Shown: piece after piece, positions 38,532-46,980 of the stretch
Numbering within the stretch: the first letter of the stretch is position 1
Layout: each line of letters begins with the position of its first letter
DNA from: an uncultured Erythrobacter sp.
GTDB taxonomy: Bacteria > Pseudomonadota > Alphaproteobacteria > Sphingomonadales > Sphingomonadaceae
Direction of reading: 5' to 3'
Assembly (NCBI GenBank): GCA_947501215.1
Contig: CANMUS010000001.1
Coordinates: forward strand, 558,001-622,000
DNA: 64,000 nt
The notes under the pieces: generated by a model
Told to the model about the DNA's origin: nothing
The model's database searches: none
The model's input: the letters and a program-made list of their open reading frames with translations, nothing else
Position numbers and translations under genes: made by a program

Positions 38532-39350
38532 ATGACAGCGAAGAACGCCGAAGCAAGTTCCGCCGACGAGCCGAAACAGGAAAGCTGGGCCAGCTTCCTG
38601 TGGTTCTGCGCCAAGCTGGTGCTGGCGGTGCTGCTGTTCCGCACGCTGGCCTTCAGCTTCTTCACGATCCCCAGCGAAAGCATGCTGCCGGGCCTGCGCA
38701 CCGGCGACTATCTGATCGCCGCGAAATGGCCCTATGGCTATAACGAGAATTCGCTGCCGCTCGGCCTGCCTGGACCCGATCAGCGAATATTCGGCAATGT
38801 GCCCGAACGCGGCGACGTGGTGGTGTTCAAACATCCGGTCGACCGCTTCGATTACGTCAAGCGCGTAATCGGCCTCCCGGGCGATACGGTGGCGATGCGC
38901 GGCGGGACCGTGTTCCTCAATGGCGAACCGGTGCCGCAGCAGGCAGCCCCGCCAATCCTGCTGCCGATGAGCCTCAACACACAGTGCAACATGCGTGCCG
39001 AAGAAGTGCAGACACCCGATGGCCCGGCCTGCCGCTACACGCAGTTCCTCGAGACTTTGCCGAACGGCAAGAGCTATCCGGTGATCGACCTCGGCCCCTG
39101 GCCCAAGGACGATTTCGACCCGGTGGTGGTGCCCGAAGGCCAGCTGTTCGTAATGGGCGACAATCGCGACAATTCGCAGGACAGCCGCTTCCCCGCGCAG
39201 GCTGGCGGCGGCGTAGGCCTCGTCGATCAGCGCCTGCTGGTGGCGCGTGCCAGCATGGTATTATGGTCGACGGACGGAAGCGCGGAATGGCTGCTGCCGT
39301 GGACCTGGTTCACTGCCGCCCGCTGGGACCGGATCGGGAGCGACATATGA
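38532..39350 (+). CDS. lepB: Signal peptidase I
   Basis: LepB (272 aa) removes signal peptides at the outer face of the inner membrane. After a membrane helix (FCAKLVLAVLLFRTLAF) comes the nucleophile motif IPSESMLPGL (Ser50). The general-base lysine is in YVKRVIGLPGD (Lys110), and the late conserved box is MGDNRDNSQDSR. A ~45-residue insert contains three cysteines (CNMRAEE, ACRY). The stop overlaps rnc (ATGA), giving the classic lepB-rnc-era operon. Confidence 0.96.
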   Translation: MTAKNAEASSADEPKQESWASFLWFCAKLVLAVLLFRTLAFSFFTIPSESMLPGLRTGDYLIAAKWPYGYNENSLPLGLPGPDQRIFGNVPERGDVVVFKHPVDRFDYVKRVIGLPGDTVAMRGGTVFLNGEPVPQQAAPPILLPMSLNTQCNMRAEEVQTPDGPACRYTQFLETLPNGKSYPVIDLGPWPKDDFDPVVVPEGQLFVMGDNRDNSQDSRFPAQAGGGVGLVDQRLLVARASMVLWSTDGSAEWLLPWTWFTAARWDRIGSDI

Positions 39351-40021
39351 CTCAAAAGCTCGAACCCGAGACCCGCGACTTCCTCGCCGCGAACGGCTTC
39401 ACCGTGAAGGACGAGGCCCGCTGGGTCGCCGCGCTGACGCATGGCAGCATGGGCGAAACACGCGATTACGAGCGGCTCGAATTCCTCGGCGACCGCGTGC
39501 TCGGCCTGTCCATCGCCGACTGGCTGTTCGCGCAGAGCGAGGCACCGGAGGGCAAGCTTGCCCAGCGCCTCAACGCGATCGTCAGCCGCGAGATGTGCGC
39601 TCAAGTTGCGCGCGGCATCGGGCTGGCCGACCATATCCGTATCTCCAAGCAGGCACGTGCCGATGGCGGGCGCGACAGCGATAACATCCTCGGCGACGTG
39701 GTCGAAAGCCTGCTCGGCGCGCAATTCCTCGACAACGGGTTCGAGGCGTCGAAAGAGCTCGTCCACCAGCTGTTCCGGCCGGCGCTGGAAAGCGGTGCGG
39801 GCAAGGCCAAGCATCCCAAAAGCGCGCTGCAGGAATGGGCCGCAGGCAATCGCCGCGCCCCGCCGCAGTATGAGATCGTCGAGCGCTCCGGCCCCGACCA
39901 CGCGCAGCGCTTCACCGTCCGCGTCAGCGTCCACAAGGTCGGCGAGGCGCACGGCAGCGCGACCAGCAAGGGCGAAGCCGAAAAGGCCGCTGCACAGGCA
40001 TTCATGGAGCAGTTCGGATGA
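39347..40021 (+). CDS. rnc: Ribonuclease III
   Basis: RNase III (224 aa) cleaves double-stranded RNA in rRNA and mRNA processing. The signature ERLEFLGDRVLGLSIADWL (residues 42-60) and DVVESLLGAQFLD hold the metal-binding acids. A double-stranded RNA-binding domain lies at about 155-222 (PKSALQEWA to EAEKAAAQAF). It overlaps lepB and era by 4 bases each, so all three are translated together. Confidence 0.97.
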   Translation: MTQKLEPETRDFLAANGFTVKDEARWVAALTHGSMGETRDYERLEFLGDRVLGLSIADWLFAQSEAPEGKLAQRLNAIVSREMCAQVARGIGLADHIRISKQARADGGRDSDNILGDVVESLLGAQFLDNGFEASKELVHQLFRPALESGAGKAKHPKSALQEWAAGNRRAPPQYEIVERSGPDHAQRFTVRVSVHKVGEAHGSATSKGEAEKAAAQAFMEQFG

Positions 40022-40923
40022 GCGAGCAGGAAACCACACGCTGCGGCGTCGTCGCCGTCCTCGGCGCGCCCAATGCGGGCAAGAGCACGCTGGTCAACCA
40101 GCTGGTCGGCCAGAAGGTCGCGATCACAAGCGCCAAGGCGCAGACCACCCGTGCCCGGATGATGGGCATCGCGCTGCATGGGCAGACGCAGATGATTCTT
40201 GTCGACACACCCGGCATCTTCGCGCCCAAGCGCCGGCTCGACCGCGCGATGGTCAGCGCCGCCTGGGAGGGTGCGGAAGCGGCCGATGCCGTGCTGCTGC
40301 TGGTCGATCCGGTCAAGCAGCGCCGCCATGAACTGGAACCCCTTCTGGAACAGGTCGCCAGCCGGCCTGAACGGAAGATTCTCGTTCTCAACAAAGTCGA
40401 TGTCGCCAAGAAAGAGCCGCTGCTCGCGCTGGCGCATGAGCTGGGTGAGAAGGTCGAGTTCGCGGAGATCTACTTCGTTTCCGCCCTTACCGGCGACGGC
40501 GTGCCGGAAATGAAACAGGCACTGGCGGACATGATGCCGGAAGGCCCGTGGATGTATCCCGAAGACCAGGTAAGCGATGCCTCCGAACGCCTGCTCGCCA
40601 CCGAAATTACGCGCGAGCAGCTCTACCAGCAATTGCACGAGGAACTGCCTTACGACAGCGCCGTGCGCCCTGAGAAATATATCCAGCGCCAGGACGGCAG
40701 CGTCGAAATCCACCAGCAGATCGTGGTCATGCGCGACAACCAGCGCGCCATCGTGCTCGGCAAGGGCGGTAGCCGCATCAAGTCCATCGGCGAGGCCGCA
40801 CGCAAGGAATTGAGCGAACTACTCGGCCAGAAGGTCCACCTGTTCCTGCACGTCAAGACCGACGAACGTTGGAGCGACGACAAAGAAATGTTCGAGGAAA
40901 TGGGGCTGGAGTGGAAGAGCTGA
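40018..40923 (+). CDS. era: GTPase Era
   Basis: Era (301 aa) is a GTPase that binds the 3' end of 16S rRNA during small-subunit assembly. The P-loop is GAPNAGKSTLVNQL (residues 16-29), followed by VDTPGIFAPKRRLDRAM, NKVD, and a C-terminal KH domain with IVLGKGGSRIKSIGEAARKE. Length and motif order are standard. It is the last gene of the lepB-rnc-era operon. Confidence 0.97.
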   Translation: MSEQETTRCGVVAVLGAPNAGKSTLVNQLVGQKVAITSAKAQTTRARMMGIALHGQTQMILVDTPGIFAPKRRLDRAMVSAAWEGAEAADAVLLLVDPVKQRRHELEPLLEQVASRPERKILVLNKVDVAKKEPLLALAHELGEKVEFAEIYFVSALTGDGVPEMKQALADMMPEGPWMYPEDQVSDASERLLATEITREQLYQQLHEELPYDSAVRPEKYIQRQDGSVEIHQQIVVMRDNQRAIVLGKGGSRIKSIGEAARKELSELLGQKVHLFLHVKTDERWSDDKEMFEEMGLEWKS

Positions 40924-40937
40924 TCCCTTAGGTGGCG

Positions 40938-42191
40938 ATGATTGCAGCTGACCATCTGGCCGCTCTCGGAGCGGCGCTGGCCGTCGGGCTGATGGTGGGG
41001 CTCGAGCGCGGTTGGAAATTGCGTGCGAGCGAGGACGGACAGCGTGTTGCCGGGATCAGGACCTTCACCCTGCTGGCTCTGGTCGGCGGGCTTTCGGGAT
41101 TGCTTTCGGGCATCGGACAGCCTGTTGCGAGCGGAGTCCTGATGGCAGGTGCAGCCGCCCTCGTCGCCATCGGCTACTCGCGCTCAGTGCTGGCGAACGG
41201 CAGGCCCGATGCGACCTCCGCCGTAGCCGCCATGGTCACGCTCGCGCTCGGGTTCATCGCGGGTCTCGGGAACGCGGCGCTCGCCGTCGCGGGCGGTGCG
41301 GTGGTCACGCTGGTACTCGCGCTGCGCAACGACATGCATCGCTGGGTCGGCGCGCTCGACGAGGCCGACGTCAAGGCTTTCGCGCGCTATGCCGTGATCG
41401 CGCTGGCGGTGCTGCCCTTCTTGCCAGAGGGACGTTTCGGCCCCTACGACGCGTGGGAGCCGCGCACCTTGTGGCTGGTGGTCATTATCGTCACCGGCTT
41501 CTCCTTCGCCGGATATGTCGCGAACCGCACCTTCGGAGCGCGCAAGGGCACCATCGCAACCGCCATCATCGGCGGGGCCTACAGCTCGACTGCGGTCACT
41601 CATTCCTTCGCGCAGCGGCTGGGGACTGGACAGGGTGGCGGCGCGGAAAACGCCGGGATCGCGCTGGCGAGTGCAGTGATGTATCTGCGCGTTATCGTGC
41701 TCGTCGCGATCCTGGCGACCAGCCTGCTACCGCATTTCGTGGTGATCGTGGCCCCGGCGCTGGTGGTTGGCTTTGCCCTCGCCTGGTGGCTCTATCGCAA
41801 GGCCCCGATCAGCACCGGCCCCGCCCCGCCCGGCAACCCGATCGCCCTGGTGCCCGCAGCAACCTTCGTAGCCTTCGTCGCAGCGGCCTCCGTCGGCGCG
41901 CGCTGGGCGCAGGACCAGTTCGGCGAACAAGGCATCGCCATCCTGCTGCTGCTGATGGGCAGCATGGACGTCGACGCTGCGATTGTGACGGCAGGTGGGC
42001 TGGAGCCGGGCACGATCGCCCCCGACCTTGCCGCACTCGCCATTGCGGGCACGATCCTTGCGAACATGAGCGTGAAGCTTGGCGTGACGCTGGTCTATGG
42101 CAAGCGCGAGGCACGACCAGCGGCAATTGCACTGGGCGCGAGCATGATCGCGCTCACGGCAAGTCTCGGGGTCGGCTACGCGGCGCTCTGA
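40938..42191 (+). CDS. MgtC-like DUF4010 membrane protein
   Basis: The ~417-aa protein has about 12 hydrophobic segments. The N-terminal part is MgtC-like (LAVGLMVGLERGWKLRA, GIRTFTLLALVGGLSGLLSG). The C-terminal DUF4010 half includes GAYSSTAVTHSFAQRLG and MGSMDVDAAIVTAGGLEPG. Transport is likely but unproven. ATG at 40938 follows TAGGTGG; a GTG at 40932 is an alternative. It begins 14 bases after era and may be read with it. Confidence 0.88.
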   Translation: MIAADHLAALGAALAVGLMVGLERGWKLRASEDGQRVAGIRTFTLLALVGGLSGLLSGIGQPVASGVLMAGAAALVAIGYSRSVLANGRPDATSAVAAMVTLALGFIAGLGNAALAVAGGAVVTLVLALRNDMHRWVGALDEADVKAFARYAVIALAVLPFLPEGRFGPYDAWEPRTLWLVVIIVTGFSFAGYVANRTFGARKGTIATAIIGGAYSSTAVTHSFAQRLGTGQGGGAENAGIALASAVMYLRVIVLVAILATSLLPHFVVIVAPALVVGFALAWWLYRKAPISTGPAPPGNPIALVPAATFVAFVAAASVGARWAQDQFGEQGIAILLLLMGSMDVDAAIVTAGGLEPGTIAPDLAALAIAGTILANMSVKLGVTLVYGKREARPAAIALGASMIALTASLGVGYAAL

Positions 42192-42362
42192 CCAACCATA
42201 TCGTCGGCACCTTGATCTTGTTCTTCTCGGCGAGATGCGCGGAAAGTAACCACTGAATTCCTGCGAAGCCCTTAGATGCGATGTAATAGCTCATTCGCCC
42301 TATCGTCGGTCCCCCACTTAGCCCCTAGCCTTCGATTCTCACCAATAATTGGAGGTAGGATG

Positions 42363-42554
42363 ATGACCTTGATCAAGGATCTGAGCGCGACGGAAGTTTT
42401 GACGGTTGCCGGCGGCAATCCCGCTCCGGGCCAGAGCTGGTACGACTATATGCTGGAGCGCTATCCTGGCGGCGAATGGGTCGGCAACAGCTTCTACCCG
42501 AACGGAGCGCCCGACATGGAAACGGGCACCAGCCACCTGCCGACCAGCGCCTGA
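42363..42554 (+). CDS. Double-glycine-leader peptide (putative bacteriocin/RiPP-like precursor)
   Basis: A 63-aa product starts MTLIKDLSATEVLTVAGG. The LS..EV...(V/A)GG pattern is that of class II bacteriocin/microcin leaders, cleaved after Gly18 by C39-peptidase ABC exporters. The core (45 aa, NPAPGQSWYDYMLERYPGG onward) has no cysteine and is rich in Tyr, Trp, Pro and Gly. GGAGG lies 7 bases before this ATG (another ATG is 3 bases upstream), and a strong terminator follows at 42574. No exporter, modifying enzyme or immunity gene is adjacent. The function is inferred from the leader only. Confidence 0.7.
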   Translation: MTLIKDLSATEVLTVAGGNPAPGQSWYDYMLERYPGGEWVGNSFYPNGAPDMETGTSHLPTSA

Positions 42555-42573
42555 GCGGTCGATTTGTGGAAAA

Positions 42574-42602
42574 GGGCAGCGCCGGTCCGTCCGGCGCTGC
42601 CC
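42574..42602 (+). terminator. Intrinsic terminator of the leader-peptide gene
   Basis: GGGCAGCGCCGG and CCGGCGCTGCCC form a perfect 12-bp stem around TCCGT, followed by TTCTCATT. It lies 20 bases after the peptide stop codon, and an A-run precedes it, so it could also serve the opposite gene ending at 42640. Confidence 0.8.
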
Positions 42603-42639
42603 CTTCTCATTCAAATTGAGGTGGATAGCCGACAGCAAA

Positions 42640-42822
42640 CTACCGCTTCTTCGCCACCTTGATCTTGTTCTTCTTGGCGAAATCCTTGGTGGATTCCTCG
42701 CTGCGGCCCAGCGCCTTGGCGATCTGCTTGAGGCCCTGACCCTTGGCAGCAAGCGTGCGAAGCTGACCCGCCTCCTCGCCGGTCCAGGGCTGCTTGTGCC
42801 GCTCGAAATGCTCCTTGCCCAT
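42640..42822 (-). CDS. Small HTH-like basic protein, 60 aa
   Basis: MGKEHFERHKQPWTGEEAGQ opens a small protein whose middle (LRTLAAKGQGLKQIAKALGR, then SEESTKDFAKK) fits a Myb/SANT-like or helix-turn-helix unit, with a basic C-terminus (KNKIKVAKKR). DNA binding is plausible. Its ATG shares one base with the topA stop (TGATG), so it is translationally coupled to topoisomerase I. Similar proteins are common in sphingomonads, as far as I recall, without an assigned role. Confidence 0.75.
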   Translation of the reverse strand: MGKEHFERHKQPWTGEEAGQLRTLAAKGQGLKQIAKALGRSEESTKDFAKKNKIKVAKKR

Positions 42823-45404
42823 CAGTCAGCTGCCTTCTTCGCGGCAGGTTTTTTCTTCGGAGCGGCCTTCTTATTGGCCGGGGCCTTTTTCTTCGCTGCA
42901 GCCTTCTTTTTTGCCGGAGCCTTCTTCTTTTTCGCCGGTCCCTTCGCCGCACGGGCGTCGATCAGTTCGATGGCTTTAGCCTCGGTCAGGTCCTCGGGCT
43001 TCATATCCTTGGGGATCGTCGCATTGGTCGTGCCGTCGGTGACATAGGGGCCGTAGCGGCCGGGCATGACCTTCATCTCGGCCCCGCTGGTGGGGTGCTC
43101 GCCAAGCGTCTTGATCGGTTCCGCCTTGCCGCGCCCGCCGCCCTTGCGATTGGCCGCTTCGGCCAGCAGTGTGACCGCCGCGTTCATGCCCGTTTCGAAG
43201 ACATCGCGCGTCGATTGCAGCTTCGCATATTTGCCATCGTGCCGCAGGTACGGTCCGTAACGCCCGATGGCGGCTTCGATTTCCTTGCCGGTCTCCGGAT
43301 GCTCGCCGACGATGCGCGGCAGGCCGAGGAGCTTGATCGCCCATTCGAGATCGAAATCGTCGAGGTCCTTGGGGATGCTCGCGCGCTGGGCTTCCTTGCC
43401 CTCGCCCATCTGGACGTAAGGGCCGAAGCGCCCGCTTTTGCGCTCGATCGGCAGGCCCGTTTCGGGGTGTTCGCCCATCACGCCATCGTCCGCGCCGTCA
43501 TCGGCATCAGCCCCGCCGGGCTTGGCGAACTGGCGAGTGTATTTGCACTCGGGATAGTTGGCGCAAGCGACGAAAGCGCCGTAGCGGCCACCGCGCAAGG
43601 CCAGCCGTCCGCCTTCGCGGCCCTCGGTCTCGCAGAGCGGGCAGGTGCGCGGGTCCTTCCCGTCGGCACGTTCGGGGAAGAGATAATCGGCGAGGAAGCC
43701 GTCGAGCACCTCGGTCACTTCCGAGGGCTTCTTGTCCATCACCTCTTCGGTTTTGGGCTTGAAGTCGCGCCAGAAGGCTTCGAGCAGCTTCTTCCAGTCC
43801 TCGCGCCCGTCGCTGACCGTGTCGAGCTCGTCCTCTAGCCCCGCGGTGTAGTCGAAGGCGACATACTGTTCGAAGAACCGTTCGAGGAATGCCGTCAGCA
43901 GGCGGCCGGACTCTTCGGCAAAGAAGCGGTTCTTCTCCATGCGCACGTAGTTGCGGTCGCGCAGGGTCTGGATAGTGCTAGCGTAGGTCGAGGGGCGGCC
44001 GATGCCGAGCTCCTCCAGCCGCTTGACCAGGCTCGCCTCGGAAAACCGCGGCGGCGGCTGGGTGAAGTGCTGGTTCGCCTCGACGCCCTTTTTAAGCGGG
44101 CTGTCGCCCTTCGCGATCGCGGGGAGCAAGCCATCCTCGTCATCGTCGGCCGCATCGTCGCGGCCTTCCTGGTAGACGGCGAGGAAGCCGGGATATTTCA
44201 CCACCTGCCCGGTCGCGCGCAGCTCGTGCCGGCCGGTCGGATCGCGCAGCGTCACGCTGGTGCGTTCAAGCTGGGCGGCGGCCATCTGGCTCGCCATCGC
44301 GCGTTTGTAGATGAGGTCGTAGAGCTTGCCTTCGTCACCCGAACCGGCGCGGTCGCGGTTGAATTCGGTCGGCCGGATCGCTTCGTGCGCTTCCTGCGCA
44401 TTCTTGGCCTTCGTCTTGTACATCCGCGGGCTGTCGGGAAGCGCGTGGCCGCCGTAGCGATCGGCCACGGCCTTGCGGCAGGCGGCGATCGCGCTGCCGT
44501 CCATGCTCACGCCGTCGGTCCGCATGTAGGTGATCGCGCCCGCTTCGTAGAGCGACTGGGCGAGGCGCATGGTGTGGCTGGCGGAAAAGCCCAGCTTGCG
44601 CGCGGCTTCCTGCTGCAGGGTGGAGGTGGTGAACGGCGGAGAGGGATTGCGCTTGAACGGCTTGGTCTCGACCTCCTCGACCGTGAAGTTCGCAGCTTCC
44701 ACCGCTTTCTTCGCAGCCGTCGCGCTGCCTTCGTCGCCGAGCGTCAGCTTCTCGAGCTTCCTGCCGTCGAACTTCACCAGCCGCGCATCGAACTCGCTGC
44801 CGTCCTGCTGCAGCTTGACGATGACCGACCAGTATTCGTCGGGCCGGAAATGTTCGATCTCGATTTCGCGGTCGACGATCAGGCGCAGCGCGACCGATTG
44901 CACGCGGCCCGCGCTCTTCGCACCGGGCAGGCGGCGCCACAGCACCGGCGACAGAGTGAAGCCGTAGAGATAGTCCAGCGCGCGGCGGGCCAGATAGGCG
45001 TCGATCAGCGGCTGATCGAGCTCGCGCGGTGCCTTCATCGCATCGGTGACGGCCTGCTTGGTGATTGCATTGAAGGTGACGCGGTCGACCTCCTTGGGCA
45101 GCGTCTTTCGCTTGGCCAGCAGCTCGCGGACATGCCAGCTGATCGCCTCTCCCTCGCGGTCGGGGTCGGTGGCGAGGACCAGCCGGTCCGCGCCTTTCGC
45201 CGCATCGCTGATCTCCTTGAAGCGCTTCTGCTTGTCGCGATAAAGCTCCCAGTCCATCTCGAAGCCTTCGTCCGGCCGCACGCTGCCATCCTTGGGCGGC
45301 AGGTCACGGACATGGCCGTAGGACGCGAGGACCTTGAAGTCCTTGCCGAGGTATTTCTCGATGGTTTTCGCCTTCGCGGGCGACTCTACGATGACGAGTT
45401 GCAT
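42822..45404 (-). CDS. topA: DNA topoisomerase I
   Basis: TopA (860 aa) relaxes negative supercoils. The Toprim domain starts MQLVIVESPAKAKTIEKYLG and includes ATDPDREGEAISWH. The nucleophilic tyrosine lies in AITYMRTDGVSMD at about residue 310. One four-cysteine zinc ribbon (CPLCETE to CANYPECKY) is followed by several repeats of the EHP.(T/S)G..(I/M) type that replace further zinc fingers. The last ~45 residues are a Lys/Ala/Pro tail, typical of GC-rich bacteria, likely for DNA binding. Confidence 0.97.
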   Translation of the reverse strand: MQLVIVESPAKAKTIEKYLGKDFKVLASYGHVRDLPPKDGSVRPDEGFEMDWELYRDKQKRFKEISDAAKGADRLVLATDPDREGEAISWHVRELLAKRKTLPKEVDRVTFNAITKQAVTDAMKAPRELDQPLIDAYLARRALDYLYGFTLSPVLWRRLPGAKSAGRVQSVALRLIVDREIEIEHFRPDEYWSVIVKLQQDGSEFDARLVKFDGRKLEKLTLGDEGSATAAKKAVEAANFTVEEVETKPFKRNPSPPFTTSTLQQEAARKLGFSASHTMRLAQSLYEAGAITYMRTDGVSMDGSAIAACRKAVADRYGGHALPDSPRMYKTKAKNAQEAHEAIRPTEFNRDRAGSGDEGKLYDLIYKRAMASQMAAAQLERTSVTLRDPTGRHELRATGQVVKYPGFLAVYQEGRDDAADDDEDGLLPAIAKGDSPLKKGVEANQHFTQPPPRFSEASLVKRLEELGIGRPSTYASTIQTLRDRNYVRMEKNRFFAEESGRLLTAFLERFFEQYVAFDYTAGLEDELDTVSDGREDWKKLLEAFWRDFKPKTEEVMDKKPSEVTEVLDGFLADYLFPERADGKDPRTCPLCETEGREGGRLALRGGRYGAFVACANYPECKYTRQFAKPGGADADDGADDGVMGEHPETGLPIERKSGRFGPYVQMGEGKEAQRASIPKDLDDFDLEWAIKLLGLPRIVGEHPETGKEIEAAIGRYGPYLRHDGKYAKLQSTRDVFETGMNAAVTLLAEAANRKGGGRGKAEPIKTLGEHPTSGAEMKVMPGRYGPYVTDGTTNATIPKDMKPEDLTEAKAIELIDARAAKGPAKKKKAPAKKKAAAKKKAPANKKAAPKKKPAAKKAAD

Positions 45405-45484
45405 TGTGGTTTGGGACGTCCCTTACGTGTGTACGTGCGTATACGCGCGATTGTCGGTTCGGTTTTCGAGTGGTCAACACCCTT

Positions 45485-45874
45485 CGTCACCCCGGACTTG
45501 ATCCGAGGCCCTGCTTCTGGGGATCACCGGTTGAGATCGCCGAACAGGTCTCGCCAGTCAGGATTGTTCTTCTCGATCAGGTCGAATTTCCATTCCCTCC
45601 GCCACCGCTTGAGCCGCTTCTCACGCGCGATCGCTTCATCAATTCGTTCGATCTTCTCGGCCCAGACTAAGCGATTGAGTGCATGCTCGGCGCAGAATGC
45701 GGAGCCTTTTCCATCACGATGATGCGCGATGCGGTCGGCTAGATCGGAGGTCACTCCGACATAGATAGTGCCGCGATAGCGATTGGCCATGATGTAGACC
45801 CAGCCGCCGCCTTGCTCCTGGCCCATAGATCAGCGCAGAAGGTAGCTGGGCCCCGGATCAAGTCCGGGGTGACG
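45485..45874. mobile_element. ~390-bp unit: GIY-YIG gene between 27-bp inverted repeats
   Basis: The left repeat (45485-45511) starts CGTCACCCCGGACTTGATCC and ends GAGGCCC. The right repeat (45848-45874) is its reverse complement with 26 of 27 bases equal. Each contains its own CCGGACTTGATCCGG palindrome. Only the GIY-YIG gene lies between them. No target-site duplication is obvious. The ends share CGTCAYCCC with three ~80-bp gene-less repeats in the window, as a mobile element and its short derivatives would. Confidence 0.65.
45524..45826 (-). CDS. GIY-YIG family endonuclease-like protein
   Basis: The 100-aa protein consists of one GIY-YIG domain: WVYIMANRYRGTIYVGVTSD carries the two motif strands, then LADRIAHHRDG, and the metal-binding Glu region EAIAREKRLKRWRREWK. 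These single-domain proteins (UvrC-N/YhbQ-like) are abundant in alphaproteobacteria and mostly uncharacterised. Its stop codon is about 13 bases from the left inverted repeat and the start is 21 bases from the right one, so the gene fills the element. It may act on the repeats themselves; this is inference. Confidence 0.88.
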   Translation of the reverse strand: MGQEQGGGWVYIMANRYRGTIYVGVTSDLADRIAHHRDGKGSAFCAEHALNRLVWAEKIERIDEAIAREKRLKRWRREWKFDLIEKNNPDWRDLFGDLNR

Positions 45875-45885
45875 TGATATTTGAG

Positions 45886-46977
45886 TCATGAGATTAGGCT
45901 CACCCGCCCCGCCGCGTGCCGCTCCAGCCGGCCGGCGATCTCCAGTTCCAGCAGCGCCAATTGCACCGCCGCCGCGCTAGTGCCCGACTGGCGGATCAGT
46001 TCGTCGATCGCGACCGGCGCGGTGGTCAGGAGAGAGGCGATGTCCGCCGGTTCGGCCTCGGCCAGCTCGGAGGGCTCGAAATCGAACTGCTCCGCGGGTT
46101 CGCGGAAGGTGCTGCGTGGCTTGCCGTCGAAATCGCTCAATAGCTCGACCACGTCCTCGGGCGATTGCACCAGCACCGCGCCTTCGCGGATGAGGTGGTT
46201 GCAGCCGTGGCTACGTGCTTCCAGCGGGCTGCCGGGGATCGCCATGACCTCGCGCCCCGCCTCGCCTGCCAGCCGCGCGGTGATGAGGCTGCCGGACTTC
46301 ACCGCCGCCTCCACCACCAGCGTGCCGCCCGCCAGTCCGGCGATGATGCGATTGCGGCTGGGGAAGTGGCTGCCGCGCGGTTCGGTGCCCGGCGGCTGTT
46401 CGGCGATCAGCAGCCCCTCGCTCGCGATCCTCTCCTGCAGCTCGGTATGCTGCGGCGGGTAGGCGATATCGATTCCGCTTGCGATGACGCCGATGGTGCG
46501 AGGAAACGCGCCCTCGTGCGCCGCGCCGTCGATCCCGCGAGCGAGGCCCGAGACGACGGTGAACCCCGCCTCGCTAAGACCCTGTGCGAACTCGCGCGCC
46601 AGCTTCACCGCCGCCGCACTGGCATTGCGCGCGCCGACCAATGCCACGCAAGGCTTGGCCGCCAAAGCCAGGTCCCCGCGCCAGGTCAGGATCGGCGGCG
46701 CACCGTCGATTTGCGCGAGCAGCGCAGGATAGTCCGGCTGGTCATGGAAGAGGTATTTCGCGCCCGCCTTGCGCACGCCGTCCACCTCGCGCTCGATCCG
46801 GTCCACCGGCGCCGCGCGATATTGCCGACCGCCTTTCTTTCCGAGCTCGGGCAGCGCCTCCAGCGCCTCCGCCGCCGTGCCGAAGCGGGCGAGCAGCTGC
46901 GCATAGCTGACCGGCCCGATATTGGGCGAGCGCAGCAGCCGGATGCGGGCGAAAGCCTCGTCTTGCGAAAGCGGCAT
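45886..46977 (-). CDS. dprA: DNA-processing protein DprA
   Basis: DprA (363 aa) loads RecA on incoming single-stranded DNA in natural transformation. The Rossmann-like core shows CVALVGARNASAAAVKLARE, VVSGLARGIDGAAHEGA, GSHFPSRNRIIAGLAGGTLV and EVMAIPGSPLEARSHGCN. A C-terminal winged helix follows (ELIRQSGTSAAAVQLALLEL). Met at 46977 (MPLSQDEAFARIRLLRS) is chosen; the in-frame ATG at 46986 belongs to the palindromic repeat that starts at 46981. Confidence 0.94.
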   Translation of the reverse strand: MPLSQDEAFARIRLLRSPNIGPVSYAQLLARFGTAAEALEALPELGKKGGRQYRAAPVDRIEREVDGVRKAGAKYLFHDQPDYPALLAQIDGAPPILTWRGDLALAAKPCVALVGARNASAAAVKLAREFAQGLSEAGFTVVSGLARGIDGAAHEGAFPRTIGVIASGIDIAYPPQHTELQERIASEGLLIAEQPPGTEPRGSHFPSRNRIIAGLAGGTLVVEAAVKSGSLITARLAGEAGREVMAIPGSPLEARSHGCNHLIREGAVLVQSPEDVVELLSDFDGKPRSTFREPAEQFDFEPSELAEAEPADIASLLTTAPVAIDELIRQSGTSAAAVQLALLELEIAGRLERHAAGRVSLIS

Positions 46978-46980
46978 CCC

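Noticed and set aside
42195..42300. Minus-strand reading containing AEKNKIKV beside the leader-peptide gene
   Set aside because: Only the 20-base match to the neighbouring gene looks meaningful. The rest of the reading has no resemblance to the small gene and lacks a ribosome-binding site.
42840..42960. Repetitive AAGAAG-rich stretch at the end of topA as a DNA repeat element
   Set aside because: It is the coding sequence of the Lys/Ala tail of topoisomerase I, normal for GC-rich bacteria.
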